Shown here in pieces: positions 1 through 7,055 of a stretch of DNA of 14,141 bases. The position numbers and the translations under genes are program-made. Location: the NCBI GenBank assembly GCA_035288045.1, contig DATEBA010000049.1, forward strand, positions 1 through 14,141, written 5' to 3'. The stretch's first letter is position 1, and each line of letters starts with the position of its first letter. Origin of the DNA: DATEBA01 sp035288045. Its GTDB lineage: Bacteria > Actinomycetota > UBA4738 > HRBIN12. The notes under the pieces are model-generated. The model was not told the DNA's origin. It ran no database searches and saw only the letters and a list, made by a program, of their open reading frames with translations.

Positions 1-20
1 CCGCGGCGGGAACGCCGCGG
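1..20 (-). terminator. GC-rich hairpin downstream of the minus-strand propeller gene
   Basis: The arms CCGCGGCG (1-8) and CGCCGCGG (13-20) are perfectly complementary around the loop GGAA, giving an 8-bp all-GC stem. It lies 41 bases beyond the stop of the minus-strand gene at 62-1105, so it could be that gene's terminator. The window ends at the hairpin, so a following T run cannot be checked. Positions 21-61 show nothing else I can name. Confidence 0.3.
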
Positions 21-61
21 CGCGCCGCTCGCCGTTCTGACGTCTTGGTCTGGCGCTCCGT

Positions 62-1105
62 CTACCTCCGCGGCGCCCGCGAACTAGTCATGACGGCGAA
101 TCTCGTCCCTCCGAAGCCCCCCGCGCGCCGCGACACCAGGCGCACCACGGGCCTCTCGGTGTCGGCGTTCTGGATCCTGAACACGTCGCCGTAGTTCGTG
201 CGGCACGAGTATCGGTCGAAGTAGAGGGTCACCGAGCCGTCTTCCTCCTCGAGGGCGAACATCGTGAAGACGTCTTTGCCTCTGGGGACCGTGGCGATCA
301 TCTCCGCCGGACCCCCGTCGGGGTAACGGAGGATCCGGACCGATGCTCCGCACTTCCACGCGTCGCTCTGCCCGGCCCGCACGAAGTAGACCGTGCCGTC
401 GGACGTGACCGCGCCGCCGTATTGCTGCTTCCCGGGGTTCGGGATCCTGTCGCGGTCCTTGGCGCTGATCTGGTACCTGACGACGTTGCAGTTGTCCAGA
501 TCGCCGTTGCAGGACTCCCACGTGAGGTAGTCGCCGTTCACCTGGTTGGACATCAGCCACCTGTTCCGGCCCCGGACCCGGGCAAGGGTTCTGCTCTCTC
601 CGCTCTGGCGGTCGAACAGCACCACCCTCTGCCACTCGCTGCTTCGGTATCGCACGAGGTTGATGTTGCTCCGTGAGAAGAGGATCTGGTTGCCCGAGAT
701 CGACGGCTTCCACTCCCACTTGTCGGTGTTCACCCCCTCGGGCGGGTTGCGGCGATCCCTCGTTTCGAGGTCGAAGAGCCGGATCTTGGAACCCCCCCGC
801 GAGATCTCCTGGTAGGCGACGGTCGAGCCGGAGACGCCGCTGCCGAACGCGGTGGTCCCCGCCTCGTTCACCCGGAACTTCCGCTTTCCGGGGCGCTTGG
901 CGAAGACGTCGTAGTGGCGCGGTCTCGAGAGCGAGTTCTGAGCCCAGACCAGGAACTCCTGGTTCGCCGACGGGTAGAACTCGTCGGCGGCGCCCTTCAG
1001 CACCGGCGTCGCGGCCCAGCCCAAACCGGCGGCGGCGCCGACCACCAGGAGGACGAGGGCGACGGCGATAGCGCGGGCTTTCAGCCGTCGGGCACTGTTC
1101 GTCAT
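62..1105 (-). CDS. Exported beta-propeller-like protein, function unknown
   Basis: 347 residues. The open frame extends much further upstream, but the ATG at 1105 is chosen because GAGGAGCT lies just before it and a signal sequence begins there. Residues 1-8 are basic, residues 12-30 are a hydrophobic helix, and AA-T around 31-33 could be a signal peptidase site or the end of an anchor. The rest repeats short beta-strand units of the TolB/WD40-like type, such as GSTVAYQE, GNQILFSR, GDYLTWES and GTVYFVR, which fits a six- or seven-bladed propeller outside the cytoplasm. Several cysteines (in ESCNGDLDNCN, WKCGAS and YSCRTNY) could form disulfides. There are no catalytic motifs, so it is probably a binding or scaffold protein. 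It is divergent from another propeller protein at 1230. Gene boundaries are fairly sure; the function is unknown. Confidence 0.8.
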   Translation of the reverse strand: MTNSARRLKARAIAVALVLLVVGAAAGLGWAATPVLKGAADEFYPSANQEFLVWAQNSLSRPRHYDVFAKRPGKRKFRVNEAGTTAFGSGVSGSTVAYQEISRGGSKIRLFDLETRDRRNPPEGVNTDKWEWKPSISGNQILFSRSNINLVRYRSSEWQRVVLFDRQSGESRTLARVRGRNRWLMSNQVNGDYLTWESCNGDLDNCNVVRYQISAKDRDRIPNPGKQQYGGAVTSDGTVYFVRAGQSDAWKCGASVRILRYPDGGPAEMIATVPRGKDVFTMFALEEEDGSVTLYFDRYSCRTNYGDVFRIQNADTERPVVRLVSRRAGGFGGTRFAVMTSSRAPRR

Positions 1106-1149
1106 GGCGAGCTCCTCACTGCGCTGGCGCGCTCCGGCGTCGGATTCTA
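1106..1149 (-). promoter_or_regulatory. Predicted -10 box and ribosome binding site of the 62-1105 gene
   Basis: On the minus strand the hexamer TAGAAT (1144-1149) matches TATAAT at five of six positions. It would start transcription near 1137, giving a leader of about 30 bases with GAGGAGCT in front of the ATG. I see no good -35 box at the right spacing, so this may need an activator or may be fortuitous. Confidence 0.35.
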
Positions 1150-1193
1150 CGCCGCGTGCGTTCTCGACGGACTGGAGCCGAGCGGTAGTCGCG

Positions 1194-1229
1194 TTGCGCG
1201 ATCGGGAGTGTGCGAGTACCGTCGAACGG
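1194..1229 (+). promoter_or_regulatory. Predicted leaderless promoter of the propeller lipoprotein gene
   Basis: TTGCGC (1194-1199), a 17-base spacer, then TACCGT (1217-1222), and the GTG start only 7 bases later. There is no Shine-Dalgarno sequence in front of that GTG. This is the layout expected for an actinobacterial leaderless transcript whose first base is the start codon. The -35 match is only partial (TTG). Confidence 0.4.
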
Positions 1230-2501
1230 GTGACGCAGGCTCGCACCGTCGGGCGCCGGCTGGCGGCCGCCGTCGGAGTGTTCGCGTCGTTCGCGGTCGC
1301 GTGCACCGACCGTGGGCTCGAGCCGCTGGACGACGTGGTACAGCCTCCCGCCCCTCGACAGTCGCCTCCGAACGGAGGCGAGGTCGAGGTCCCGACCACC
1401 GCAGGGCGCCTGGTAGTGATCGACGAAGCTGGAGGCATCCGCACGTTGCGACCCGACGGGAGCGAAGTCTCCGTGCTCGCGGAGGGGGCGGGTCCGTCGG
1501 TCCGCTTCACGCAACCGACGTGGTCACCAGACGGGCGACGTGTCGCGTGGTCCCGGGTGGAGGCGACCGACGGCGAGCTCTCTGCGAGCCTGGTCACCAG
1601 CGCGGCCGACGGGAGCGAGCTCACCGAGGCGCCGACCGACGTCGCCGCCTTCTACCTTTTCTGGGATCCGACGTCGTCGCGTGTTGCCTACCTCGGATCG
1701 CCTGCTGCGAACTCGATCGACCTGGGTGTCGTGGACGTCGGTCGCGGCGGCGGACGGTCGGTCCCTCTCGACTCGGGGCAGCCTTACTACTTCTCATGGG
1801 ACCCGGGTGGGGAGCGGATGATCGTTCACGTAGGGGCCGATCGGCTTCAGGTGCTCGAGCTCGACGGCTCCCTGGCGCCGCTGGGGTCGAAGCCGGGCGT
1901 GTTCCACGCTCCGGCGTGGAGCGCGGACGGCGAGAGCTTCCTGTACGTGTCCCGTCTCGGGCGTCGCCAGGAGCTGGTCGTCCACGACGTTGAGAGCGGG
2001 AGAACCACGCAGCTTGCCATTTTCCGCGGGATCGCGTCCTTCGTGATGAGCCCCGACGGGTCAAGGGTCGCGTTCCAGGTTCGTGGGGAGAGCGGAGCCG
2101 AGCCCCCGCTGTCGGTCATCGACGTTCGCACCGGCCGCATCCGAGAGGTGAGCCCCTTCCCGGCCTTGGCGTACTTCTGGAGCCCAGCCGGCGACCGTCT
2201 TCTCTACATGGATTCCGACCTCGAGCCGGGCGAGACCTGGTTCCGGTGGCACGTTTGGGACGGTAGCGGCTCACTCGCCATGTCGCGGTTCTTCCCGAGC
2301 CGCACGTTCGCCGAGGACTACCTTCCGTTCTTCGACCAATACGCCCAGAGCCTCACGCTGTGGGCACCGGACGGCAGCGCGTTCGCCTACTCGGGTATCA
2401 ACGAGGATGGAGATGCGGGGATCTGGGTGCAGGAGGCCGCTTCCGGAAAAGACCCCGTGCTCGTCACCGGAGGGACGTTCACCGCCTGGTCGTCCGGCTG
2501 A
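1230..2501 (+). CDS. Probable lipoprotein with a WD40/TolB-type beta-propeller
   Basis: 423 residues from the GTG at 1230. An ATG at 1104 is in frame but would overlap the start of the divergent gene and add an unlikely N-terminus. The GTG start gives a clean lipoprotein signal: basic RTVGRR, hydrophobic LAAAVGVFASFAVA, then Cys25 (lipobox AVAC, with an unusual Ala at -3). After a Pro-rich linker come about seven propeller units marked by PTWSPDG, FWDPTSS, SWDPGGE, AWSADGE, MSPDGSR, FWSPAGD and LWAPDGS, which fits a seven-bladed propeller. Such proteins (TolB/PD40 repeats) usually bind proteins or ligands at the cell surface; no enzyme domain is fused to it. It converges on the phosphatase gene with only 7 bases between the stops. 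The fold is fairly sure; the role is unknown. Confidence 0.82.
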   Translation: MTQARTVGRRLAAAVGVFASFAVACTDRGLEPLDDVVQPPAPRQSPPNGGEVEVPTTAGRLVVIDEAGGIRTLRPDGSEVSVLAEGAGPSVRFTQPTWSPDGRRVAWSRVEATDGELSASLVTSAADGSELTEAPTDVAAFYLFWDPTSSRVAYLGSPAANSIDLGVVDVGRGGGRSVPLDSGQPYYFSWDPGGERMIVHVGADRLQVLELDGSLAPLGSKPGVFHAPAWSADGESFLYVSRLGRRQELVVHDVESGRTTQLAIFRGIASFVMSPDGSRVAFQVRGESGAEPPLSVIDVRTGRIREVSPFPALAYFWSPAGDRLLYMDSDLEPGETWFRWHVWDGSGSLAMSRFFPSRTFAEDYLPFFDQYAQSLTLWAPDGSAFAYSGINEDGDAGIWVQEAASGKDPVLVTGGTFTAWSSG

Positions 2502-2508
2502 GCCGGAT

Positions 2509-3297
2509 CTATCGCTCGCGGAGCAACTCGACCACCTCGTCGTGCAGCGCTCCGTTCGTGCTCAGCAGGCTGCACCCACCGTGCGGCTCCTCCCCGTCCA
2601 GGGTCGTGATCCGTCCGCCGGCCTCCTCGAGGATCACGGAGACGGCGGCCCAGTCCCACAGCCCGCACGGCTCGTGCTCAAGCAGCACGTCCGCCGATCC
2701 TCGGGCCACGAGCATGTGACCCCAGAAGTCGCTGAGCCCCCGTGTGCGACGGCATCGGCTCGCGATGCGGCGGAAACCCTCCCAGTACCCTCCACCGAGC
2801 CATTCCTCGACTCCGGAGTGCACGACGAGGGCTTCCTCGACGCGGTCCACGGTCGACACCTCTATCGGATCGCCGTTCAGGCGTGCACCCTCGCTCCTAA
2901 CGGCCTCGTACCGCTCGCCCAAGCGCGGGGAATCGACGAGACCGAGGACCGGGATACCCTCTACGACGAGCGCGATCAGGACGGCCCAGATCTGGATGCC
3001 GTCGATGAAGTTCCACGTTCCGTCGATCGGGTCGACGACCCACACCCGCTCGCTGCTTCTGGACGCGCCTCCCTCCTCGCCGAGGAAGCCGTCGTCGGGG
3101 AACCGCTTCGATACGGCATCGCGCAGCGCTCGCTCGATCGCCGCGTCCGCATCGGTCACCGGCGTCTCGTCGTGCTTGCTTCTGACGTGCAGAGCGTCCG
3201 CCGTATACGAGACAGCGATCGCTGCCGCCGCGTCGGCCAGCTCGTTCGCGAACCCGCGCTCGTCCTCGAGCGCGCGAATCAGAGCGCGTTCGTCCAT
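2509..3297 (-). CDS. Inositol monophosphatase family phosphatase (possibly histidinol-phosphatase-like)
   Basis: 262 residues, the usual size for the family. The Mg2+-dependent phosphatase signatures are present: GEEGG at 73-77 (metal-binding Glu), DPIDGT at 89-94 with Asp89 and Asp92, and the C-terminal WDWAA with Asp215. Family members release phosphate from inositol monophosphates, sugar phosphates, histidinol phosphate or PAP. The segment RGLSDFWGHMLVARGSADV resembles HisN-type histidinol phosphatases, but no his genes are nearby, so the substrate is open. The ATG at 3297 lies inside the PHP gene (19-base overlap), so translation is probably coupled. With the PHP hydrolase and the binding protein it suggests an imported phosphorylated compound processed in two steps; that is inference. 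There is no ribosome binding site beyond a weak GAGG. Confidence 0.88.
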   Translation of the reverse strand: MDERALIRALEDERGFANELADAAAAIAVSYTADALHVRSKHDETPVTDADAAIERALRDAVSKRFPDDGFLGEEGGASRSSERVWVVDPIDGTWNFIDGIQIWAVLIALVVEGIPVLGLVDSPRLGERYEAVRSEGARLNGDPIEVSTVDRVEEALVVHSGVEEWLGGGYWEGFRRIASRCRRTRGLSDFWGHMLVARGSADVLLEHEPCGLWDWAAVSVILEEAGGRITTLDGEEPHGGCSLLSTNGALHDEVVELLRER

Positions 3298-4235
3298 GCG
3301 GACCGGCCTCGCGCGTCGACCGCCCGCACCCGCACGTACTGGGGGTCAGTCCACGGCGACTCGATGCGGGCGCGGGTGACCAGGCCGTCGTCGTCCGTCT
3401 CGAGGATGCGCCCGAACCGTCGCCCCCGATCCCCGGCGATCACGCTGCATCCTTTCTCGGCCTCCATCTGCAGGAACACGGCTCGGCACGGCGAGCAGGA
3501 GACCTCCACGACCGGGCCGTCCCGGTGGACCTCGTGCACCGTGGGCCCGGCGGAGAAGTATGTCGCGCCAGTGCGCAGGGCCTGAACGACCGATTCCTCG
3601 GAACGCTCGGGGACGCGCACCCAGGTCCAGGCGTGACCGATGTCGAACAGCGGGTAGTGGGAGTCGTCGGTGGCGATGCCGAACGCCTCCCGCCCGGCTT
3701 CGAGCAAGGAGTCCCACCATGGAGATGAGTCGCCCCTGCCGGTCTCGAGCTCGCCCGTTGCGTTCCACACCTCCAAGCCGGCGACGTGCTCCGCCCCCAT
3801 GGCCACCTCGGTGCCGAGCCCGCTCCAATAGGGGTGAGCGAGGTAGGTCACACCTCCCTGCTCCCCCACGAAGCGCGCCGCGGTCGAGAGGTCCGGGAAG
3901 GTGCGCTGCTCCCAGTGCTCCACGGGATCCGCGTACCAGTTGTCACGGTTCCCGCCCGGATCCGCGGGGATCTCCTGGATGCCGAACGCGAGGACCTCGC
4001 CGACGCGTCCCGGCTCGGGGAGGTCGAACGTGAGCTCCGCCCCGGGGACGGTCAGCAGCGATCTCGTGGAAGCGACCTTCGTGAGCCTCCAGTGGTCCGT
4101 GATCGAGAGCACGTCGAAGCCGACCCGCTCGTAGTGAGCGGCCAGCGCCTCGGGCGGGAGATCGCCGTCGCTCTCGAGCGAGTGCGTGTGGAACGCGCAG
4201 CGGAGCCACTCGCCCTCTTCCAGGAAGGGATTCAC
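3279..4235 (-). CDS. PHP-domain metal-dependent hydrolase (CehA/McbA-like)
   Basis: 318 residues from the GTG at 4235, which overlaps the stop of the binding-protein gene as GTGA. The open frame continues upstream but only as an out-of-frame shadow of that gene. The PHP metal-site motifs are all visible: HTHS at 16-19, TDH at 46-48, the conserved Glu67 in PGAE, AHP at 133-135 and the late DDSH at 190-193. This predicts a di- or trinuclear metal centre. The C-terminal part (about 225-318) is beta-rich and ends in a conserved-looking YVRVRAVDARG segment, as in many stand-alone PHP enzymes often annotated CehA/McbA family. Relatives cleave phosphate mono- or diesters, and some cleave carbamates. 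It has no signal peptide, so it is cytoplasmic. It is probably co-translated with its neighbours on both sides. Confidence 0.88.
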   Translation of the reverse strand: MNPFLEEGEWLRCAFHTHSLESDGDLPPEALAAHYERVGFDVLSITDHWRLTKVASTRSLLTVPGAELTFDLPEPGRVGEVLAFGIQEIPADPGGNRDNWYADPVEHWEQRTFPDLSTAARFVGEQGGVTYLAHPYWSGLGTEVAMGAEHVAGLEVWNATGELETGRGDSSPWWDSLLEAGREAFGIATDDSHYPLFDIGHAWTWVRVPERSEESVVQALRTGATYFSAGPTVHEVHRDGPVVEVSCSPCRAVFLQMEAEKGCSVIAGDRGRRFGRILETDDDGLVTRARIESPWTDPQYVRVRAVDARGRSAWTNAL

Positions 4236-6031
4236 GCCTCGTCCCTGCCGCGGCGGGTCAGCGTCAGCACGAGGACGATGATCACCCCGACGGCGATGGC
4301 GATCCACACCAGGGGTGAGATCCCGCTCGTGCCTGCGCCCGTCGGGGTGCCCCCGCCCTCGGTAACGGGCCGGATGTTCACGTAGGACCAGCTCCCATAG
4401 CCGAAGACTAGGTAGCCGTTGGGACCGGGCGCCGGGACCCATCCCTCGAAACGGTCGGTCCGGTAAGCCTGCACCCCGCCGGGGTAGGCGAGCACGAGGC
4501 CGGGGAGCTGCTTGTAGAGGTGCCGTTGTGCATCCTGGACGATCTTCAGCCGCTCGTCCACGTTCAGCTCGCGCTGCTGTGCCTCGTAGAGCGCGTCGAA
4601 CTCCGGATCGGCGAAGCAGCCATCGCTCCAACCCCCGCACTGGTCCGAAGCGAACACGGAGAGCTGGTAGTTGGGATCGGGATCCCCGTACCAGTACCAG
4701 ATGTAAGCGTCGAAGTCGCCGTTACCCCAGATGTCGTACATGCCGCCTTCGCTCAGCGCCTTGAGCTCAACGCCGATGCCGACGTCTTCCAGCCAGCCCT
4801 TGATGAGCTTCCCGGCGTCCACGGCGCCGGTCGTCTCCTCGGACGCCCCGATCTCGAGGAGGAGCGGCTCGCCGCTGTTCGGATCCTCGCGCAGCCCGTC
4901 GTCGTCGGTGTCCGTGTATCCGGCGTCCTCGAGCATCTGCCGGGCGAGATCGGGATCAAAGGCGAACTCCTCCTCTGGCGGGATGTCCAGGTGCCAGAAC
5001 GTCGATGCCGGGCGGATCACGGTGTCACCCGGCTCCGCCGTTCCCAGATACACGGAGTCGGCGAGAGCCTGCTTGTTGATCGCGTGCGCGATCGCCTCGC
5101 GAACCGTGATGTCCTGCAGCGCGGGAAGGTTCGTGGCGTCGGGTCCCTGGCCGCCGAAGTTGAAGGCGAGGTTCAGCCACCAGTCGGACAGGGTGACGTG
5201 GACCTTTATGTCGGGGGATTCCTCGAGCGGCTCGCGGAGCGAGGGGATGATGTCGTTGGCGATGTCGATCTCGCCGTTCTTGAGCGCCTGGGCCATCCCC
5301 TCCTGGCTCGAATAGATCTTGAACACGACCTCGTCGACCACCGGTTCCTCGCCCCAGTAGTACGGGTTCCTCTCCATCCGCCAGTACTGGCCGCCCACCC
5401 ACTCCTCGAGCGTGAACGGGCCGCTCCCGATCGTCGGCGTGTTGCCGACGGCCTTGATCGTCTTCTTGTCCTCGCCGTCGTACTGCGCCCACACCTTCTC
5501 GGGGACGATGTACACCCACGGCGGGACGAGCGGGGCGAAGGTGGGCTCCTCGGCCTTCCAGATGAGAGTCGTGTCGTTGGGCGTTTCGAAAGTGGGGCTG
5601 AACGGGAAGTAGCCCTTGTACTGCGGGATCTCGTTGTCCACGATGAAGCGGAACGTGAACGCCACGTCGCTGGAGGTTAGCGGTGTTCCGTCGCTCCACT
5701 TCAAGCCGGACCGGAGGTTGCACGTCCACGTCATGTAGTCGGCGCTCGGAGTGCACTCCTCGGCGAGGCCGGGGCTGGCGGTCATGTCATCGGTGTTGAA
5801 CTCGAGAAGCTTGTCGTACGTCATGTTCAGCATCTCGTACTCGGCGCAGCAGGCGAACCACGGATTGTCGGTGACCATGTCCTCGGTCGTGCCAACTGTG
5901 AGGACGACCTTGTCCTCGGCCGCGGTCTCCTGTGCGATCGCGGCTATCCCAGCCGGCAACCCGCCGGTCACCAGCAAGACAGCGATCGTGGTAAAGGTCC
6001 GAACGACTCCTCGAGCAAACGACCGGCTCAT
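4232..6031 (-). CDS. ABC transporter solute-binding protein, family 5 (peptide/opine type), membrane-anchored
   Basis: 599 residues. A signal peptide (about 1-33, hydrophobic IAVLLVTGGLPAGIAAIA) is followed by a typical SBP family 5 body: LRSGLKWSDGTPLTSSDVAF near 108-127, and the domain end with LPGLVLAYPGG. Family members capture oligopeptides, dipeptides, nickel, opines or some sugars outside the cell. Two features are less usual. After a Gly/Thr-rich linker (TPTGAGTSG) there is a C-terminal transmembrane helix at about 573-591 followed by RRGRDEA, so the protein is anchored at its C-terminus rather than by a lipid. A DTDDDGLRED loop near residue 372 resembles an EF-hand calcium loop. No permease or ATPase genes follow. 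A purine-rich GGAGGGGGCGGG stretch precedes the ATG. Confidence 0.92.
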   Translation of the reverse strand: MSRSFARGVVRTFTTIAVLLVTGGLPAGIAAIAQETAAEDKVVLTVGTTEDMVTDNPWFACCAEYEMLNMTYDKLLEFNTDDMTASPGLAEECTPSADYMTWTCNLRSGLKWSDGTPLTSSDVAFTFRFIVDNEIPQYKGYFPFSPTFETPNDTTLIWKAEEPTFAPLVPPWVYIVPEKVWAQYDGEDKKTIKAVGNTPTIGSGPFTLEEWVGGQYWRMERNPYYWGEEPVVDEVVFKIYSSQEGMAQALKNGEIDIANDIIPSLREPLEESPDIKVHVTLSDWWLNLAFNFGGQGPDATNLPALQDITVREAIAHAINKQALADSVYLGTAEPGDTVIRPASTFWHLDIPPEEEFAFDPDLARQMLEDAGYTDTDDDGLREDPNSGEPLLLEIGASEETTGAVDAGKLIKGWLEDVGIGVELKALSEGGMYDIWGNGDFDAYIWYWYGDPDPNYQLSVFASDQCGGWSDGCFADPEFDALYEAQQRELNVDERLKIVQDAQRHLYKQLPGLVLAYPGGVQAYRTDRFEGWVPAPGPNGYLVFGYGSWSYVNIRPVTEGGGTPTGAGTSGISPLVWIAIAVGVIIVLVLTLTRRGRDEA

Positions 6032-6082
6032 ATTCCCGCCCCCTCCGCCGTGAAACAGCCGCCTTCGGTCGATCTATCGGGG

Positions 6083-6110
6083 AGCCTAGTCCTGCCTGCC
6101 CGCCGGACAA
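6083..6110 (-). promoter_or_regulatory. Predicted promoter of the binding-protein/PHP/phosphatase operon
   Basis: Minus strand: -35 box TTGTCC (6105-6110), a 16-base spacer and -10 box TAGGCT (6083-6088). This predicts a transcript start near 6076 and a leader of about 45 bases that includes the GGAGGG ribosome binding site. The -35 box abuts the inverted repeat at 6113-6139, a position suited to an activator. Confidence 0.5.
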
Positions 6111-6112
6111 TG

Positions 6113-6139
6113 CCGGCGTTGCCGTAAGGGCAACGACGG
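6113..6139. promoter_or_regulatory. Inverted repeat, candidate IclR operator in front of the binding-protein operon
   Basis: Arms CCGGCGTTGCC (6113-6123) and GGCAACGACGG (6129-6139) are complementary over 11 bases with one mismatch, around the loop GTAAG; the inner 7 bp are perfect. It sits between the IclR stop (6141) and the -35 box of the operon promoter (6105-6110). The motif GGCAACGCCGG, the exact complement of the left arm, occurs again upstream of the IclR gene at 6963-6973. An alternative reading is a terminator for IclR, but no T run follows on the minus strand. Confidence 0.5.
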
Positions 6140-6140
6140 T

Positions 6141-6908
6141 CTAGATTCCGCTCGAGGCGCTCCGGTGCCCCATCCTTCGCGAGATGGTCTCTCCGGCGTC
6201 GGCCGCGAGCCTACCCAGGCGCGGCTGGTCGCGCGCGGGCACGCGGAACGAGGGCCCGGAGACGGAGACGGCGGCGATCACGCGGCGGTCGGCGAAAACC
6301 GGGGCGGCGACGGTGTTCAAACCGTCCTCGAGCTCGCCGACGGCGTGAGCGTACCCGCGCCTCCGCACCTCGGACAGTTCGGCGCTTAGCCGTTCGGCGT
6401 CGGTGATCGTGTTCTTCGTCAGTCGCTCGAGGGAGCCGCTCAGTAGCCGCTCTCGCTGTCGCTCGTCGCCGAACGCCACTAGCACCTTCCCGCTCGAGCT
6501 GCAGTGCACGGGACTGTGACGCCCGACCCAGTTCGCCATCACGATGGCGTGCGCGGCGGTCACCTGGTCGACGTAGAGCACGCTGTCCTTGTCCATGATC
6601 GCGAGGTTCACGGTTTCACCGGTTCGCTCGCGCAGGTCCTCGAGCACCGGGCGTGCCTGCTGGATCACGTCGAGTCCAGACATAGCGGCCCCGGCGAGAC
6701 GGATCAGCCCGATCCCAACCCGGAACTTCCCCGTGTTCGGGTCCCGCTCCACCAGTCCGCGCGAGGCAAGCGTGCCGAGAAGCCGGGAGGCCGTCGCCTT
6801 GTGGACCTCGAGCTTCCTCGCGATGTCCGTGACGCCTAGGTCTTCGGCGGCGTCGGACAGGATCTCGAGGACGCTCATCGCCCGTTCGACCCCGTCTGTC
6901 GTCCGCAC
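6141..6908 (-). CDS. IclR-family transcriptional regulator
   Basis: 255 residues, the normal size. The N-terminal winged helix-turn-helix is clear: GVTDIARKLEVHKATASRLL (25-44) followed by RGLVERDPNTGKFRVG (50-65). Residues about 80-245 form the GAF-like effector domain, with the usual HSPVHCSSSGKVLVAF block near 131-146. IclR proteins are dimeric or tetrameric regulators of catabolic and transport operons and commonly control their own gene. The GTG at 6908 is chosen because the fold begins there; no ribosome binding site is present but TAGGCT lies 7 bases upstream, so the message may be leaderless. An internal ATG at 6878 is a less likely start. The gene precedes the binding-protein operon in the same direction, with matching motifs at both promoters, so that operon is its most likely target. 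Confidence 0.93.
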   Translation of the reverse strand: MRTTDGVERAMSVLEILSDAAEDLGVTDIARKLEVHKATASRLLGTLASRGLVERDPNTGKFRVGIGLIRLAGAAMSGLDVIQQARPVLEDLRERTGETVNLAIMDKDSVLYVDQVTAAHAIVMANWVGRHSPVHCSSSGKVLVAFGDERQRERLLSGSLERLTKNTITDAERLSAELSEVRRRGYAHAVGELEDGLNTVAAPVFADRRVIAAVSVSGPSFRVPARDQPRLGRLAADAGETISRRMGHRSASSGI

Positions 6909-6915
6909 CTGGCCG

Positions 6916-6944
6916 AGCCTAGCGCTGGTCCGGCGCGCAGGGAA
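6916..6944 (-). promoter_or_regulatory. Predicted leaderless promoter of the IclR gene
   Basis: On the minus strand TAGGCT (6916-6921) lies exactly 7 bases before the GTG at 6908. The same hexamer serves as the proposed -10 box of the operon it probably controls. The -35 region (TTCCCT, 6939-6944, 17-base spacer) is poor. Confidence 0.4.
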
Positions 6945-6945
6945 A

Positions 6946-6975
6946 CCCCCGGTTGTCTCCTGGGCAACGCCGGGG
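6946..6975. promoter_or_regulatory. Imperfect palindrome, candidate IclR autoregulatory site
   Basis: CCCCCGG (6946-6952) is mirrored by CCGGGGG at the right edge (6970-6976), and TTG (6953-6955) is mirrored by CAA (6965-6967); a two-base insertion breaks the symmetry. The right half contains GGCAACGCCGG (6963-6973), the motif also found in the inverted repeat at 6113-6139. It lies just upstream of the proposed IclR promoter, and could also affect msrA on the other side. Confidence 0.4.
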
Positions 6976-7055
6976 GGCCTCGACCCGGTGAAACGCCGAC
7001 GTCCCTTCCTGAGACCATTCTAGTGTCGGCGGGAGACCCCGCAGGAGGAGGCGAC

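Noticed and set aside
1106..1624. Upstream extension of the minus-strand propeller gene to 1624
   Set aside because: The extension overlaps the divergent lipoprotein gene, has low-complexity Ser/Thr/Arg content, and the ATG at 1105 has a good ribosome binding site and signal peptide.
2407..3585. 392-codon open frame on the plus strand
   Set aside because: Antisense to the phosphatase and PHP genes, whose family motifs are intact; typical high-GC shadow frame.
4236..4640. Upstream extension of the PHP frame to 4640
   Set aside because: It is the out-of-frame shadow of the binding-protein C-terminus; the GTGA overlap gives a natural start at 4235.
4520..5680. 386-codon open frame on the plus strand
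   Set aside because: Antisense to the binding-protein gene; composition is Leu/Val/Arg/Glu-rich with no recognisable domain.
6113..6139. Rho-independent terminator of the IclR gene
   Set aside because: A stem exists, but no T run follows in the direction of IclR transcription, and its arms match the element upstream of IclR, so an operator is the better reading.
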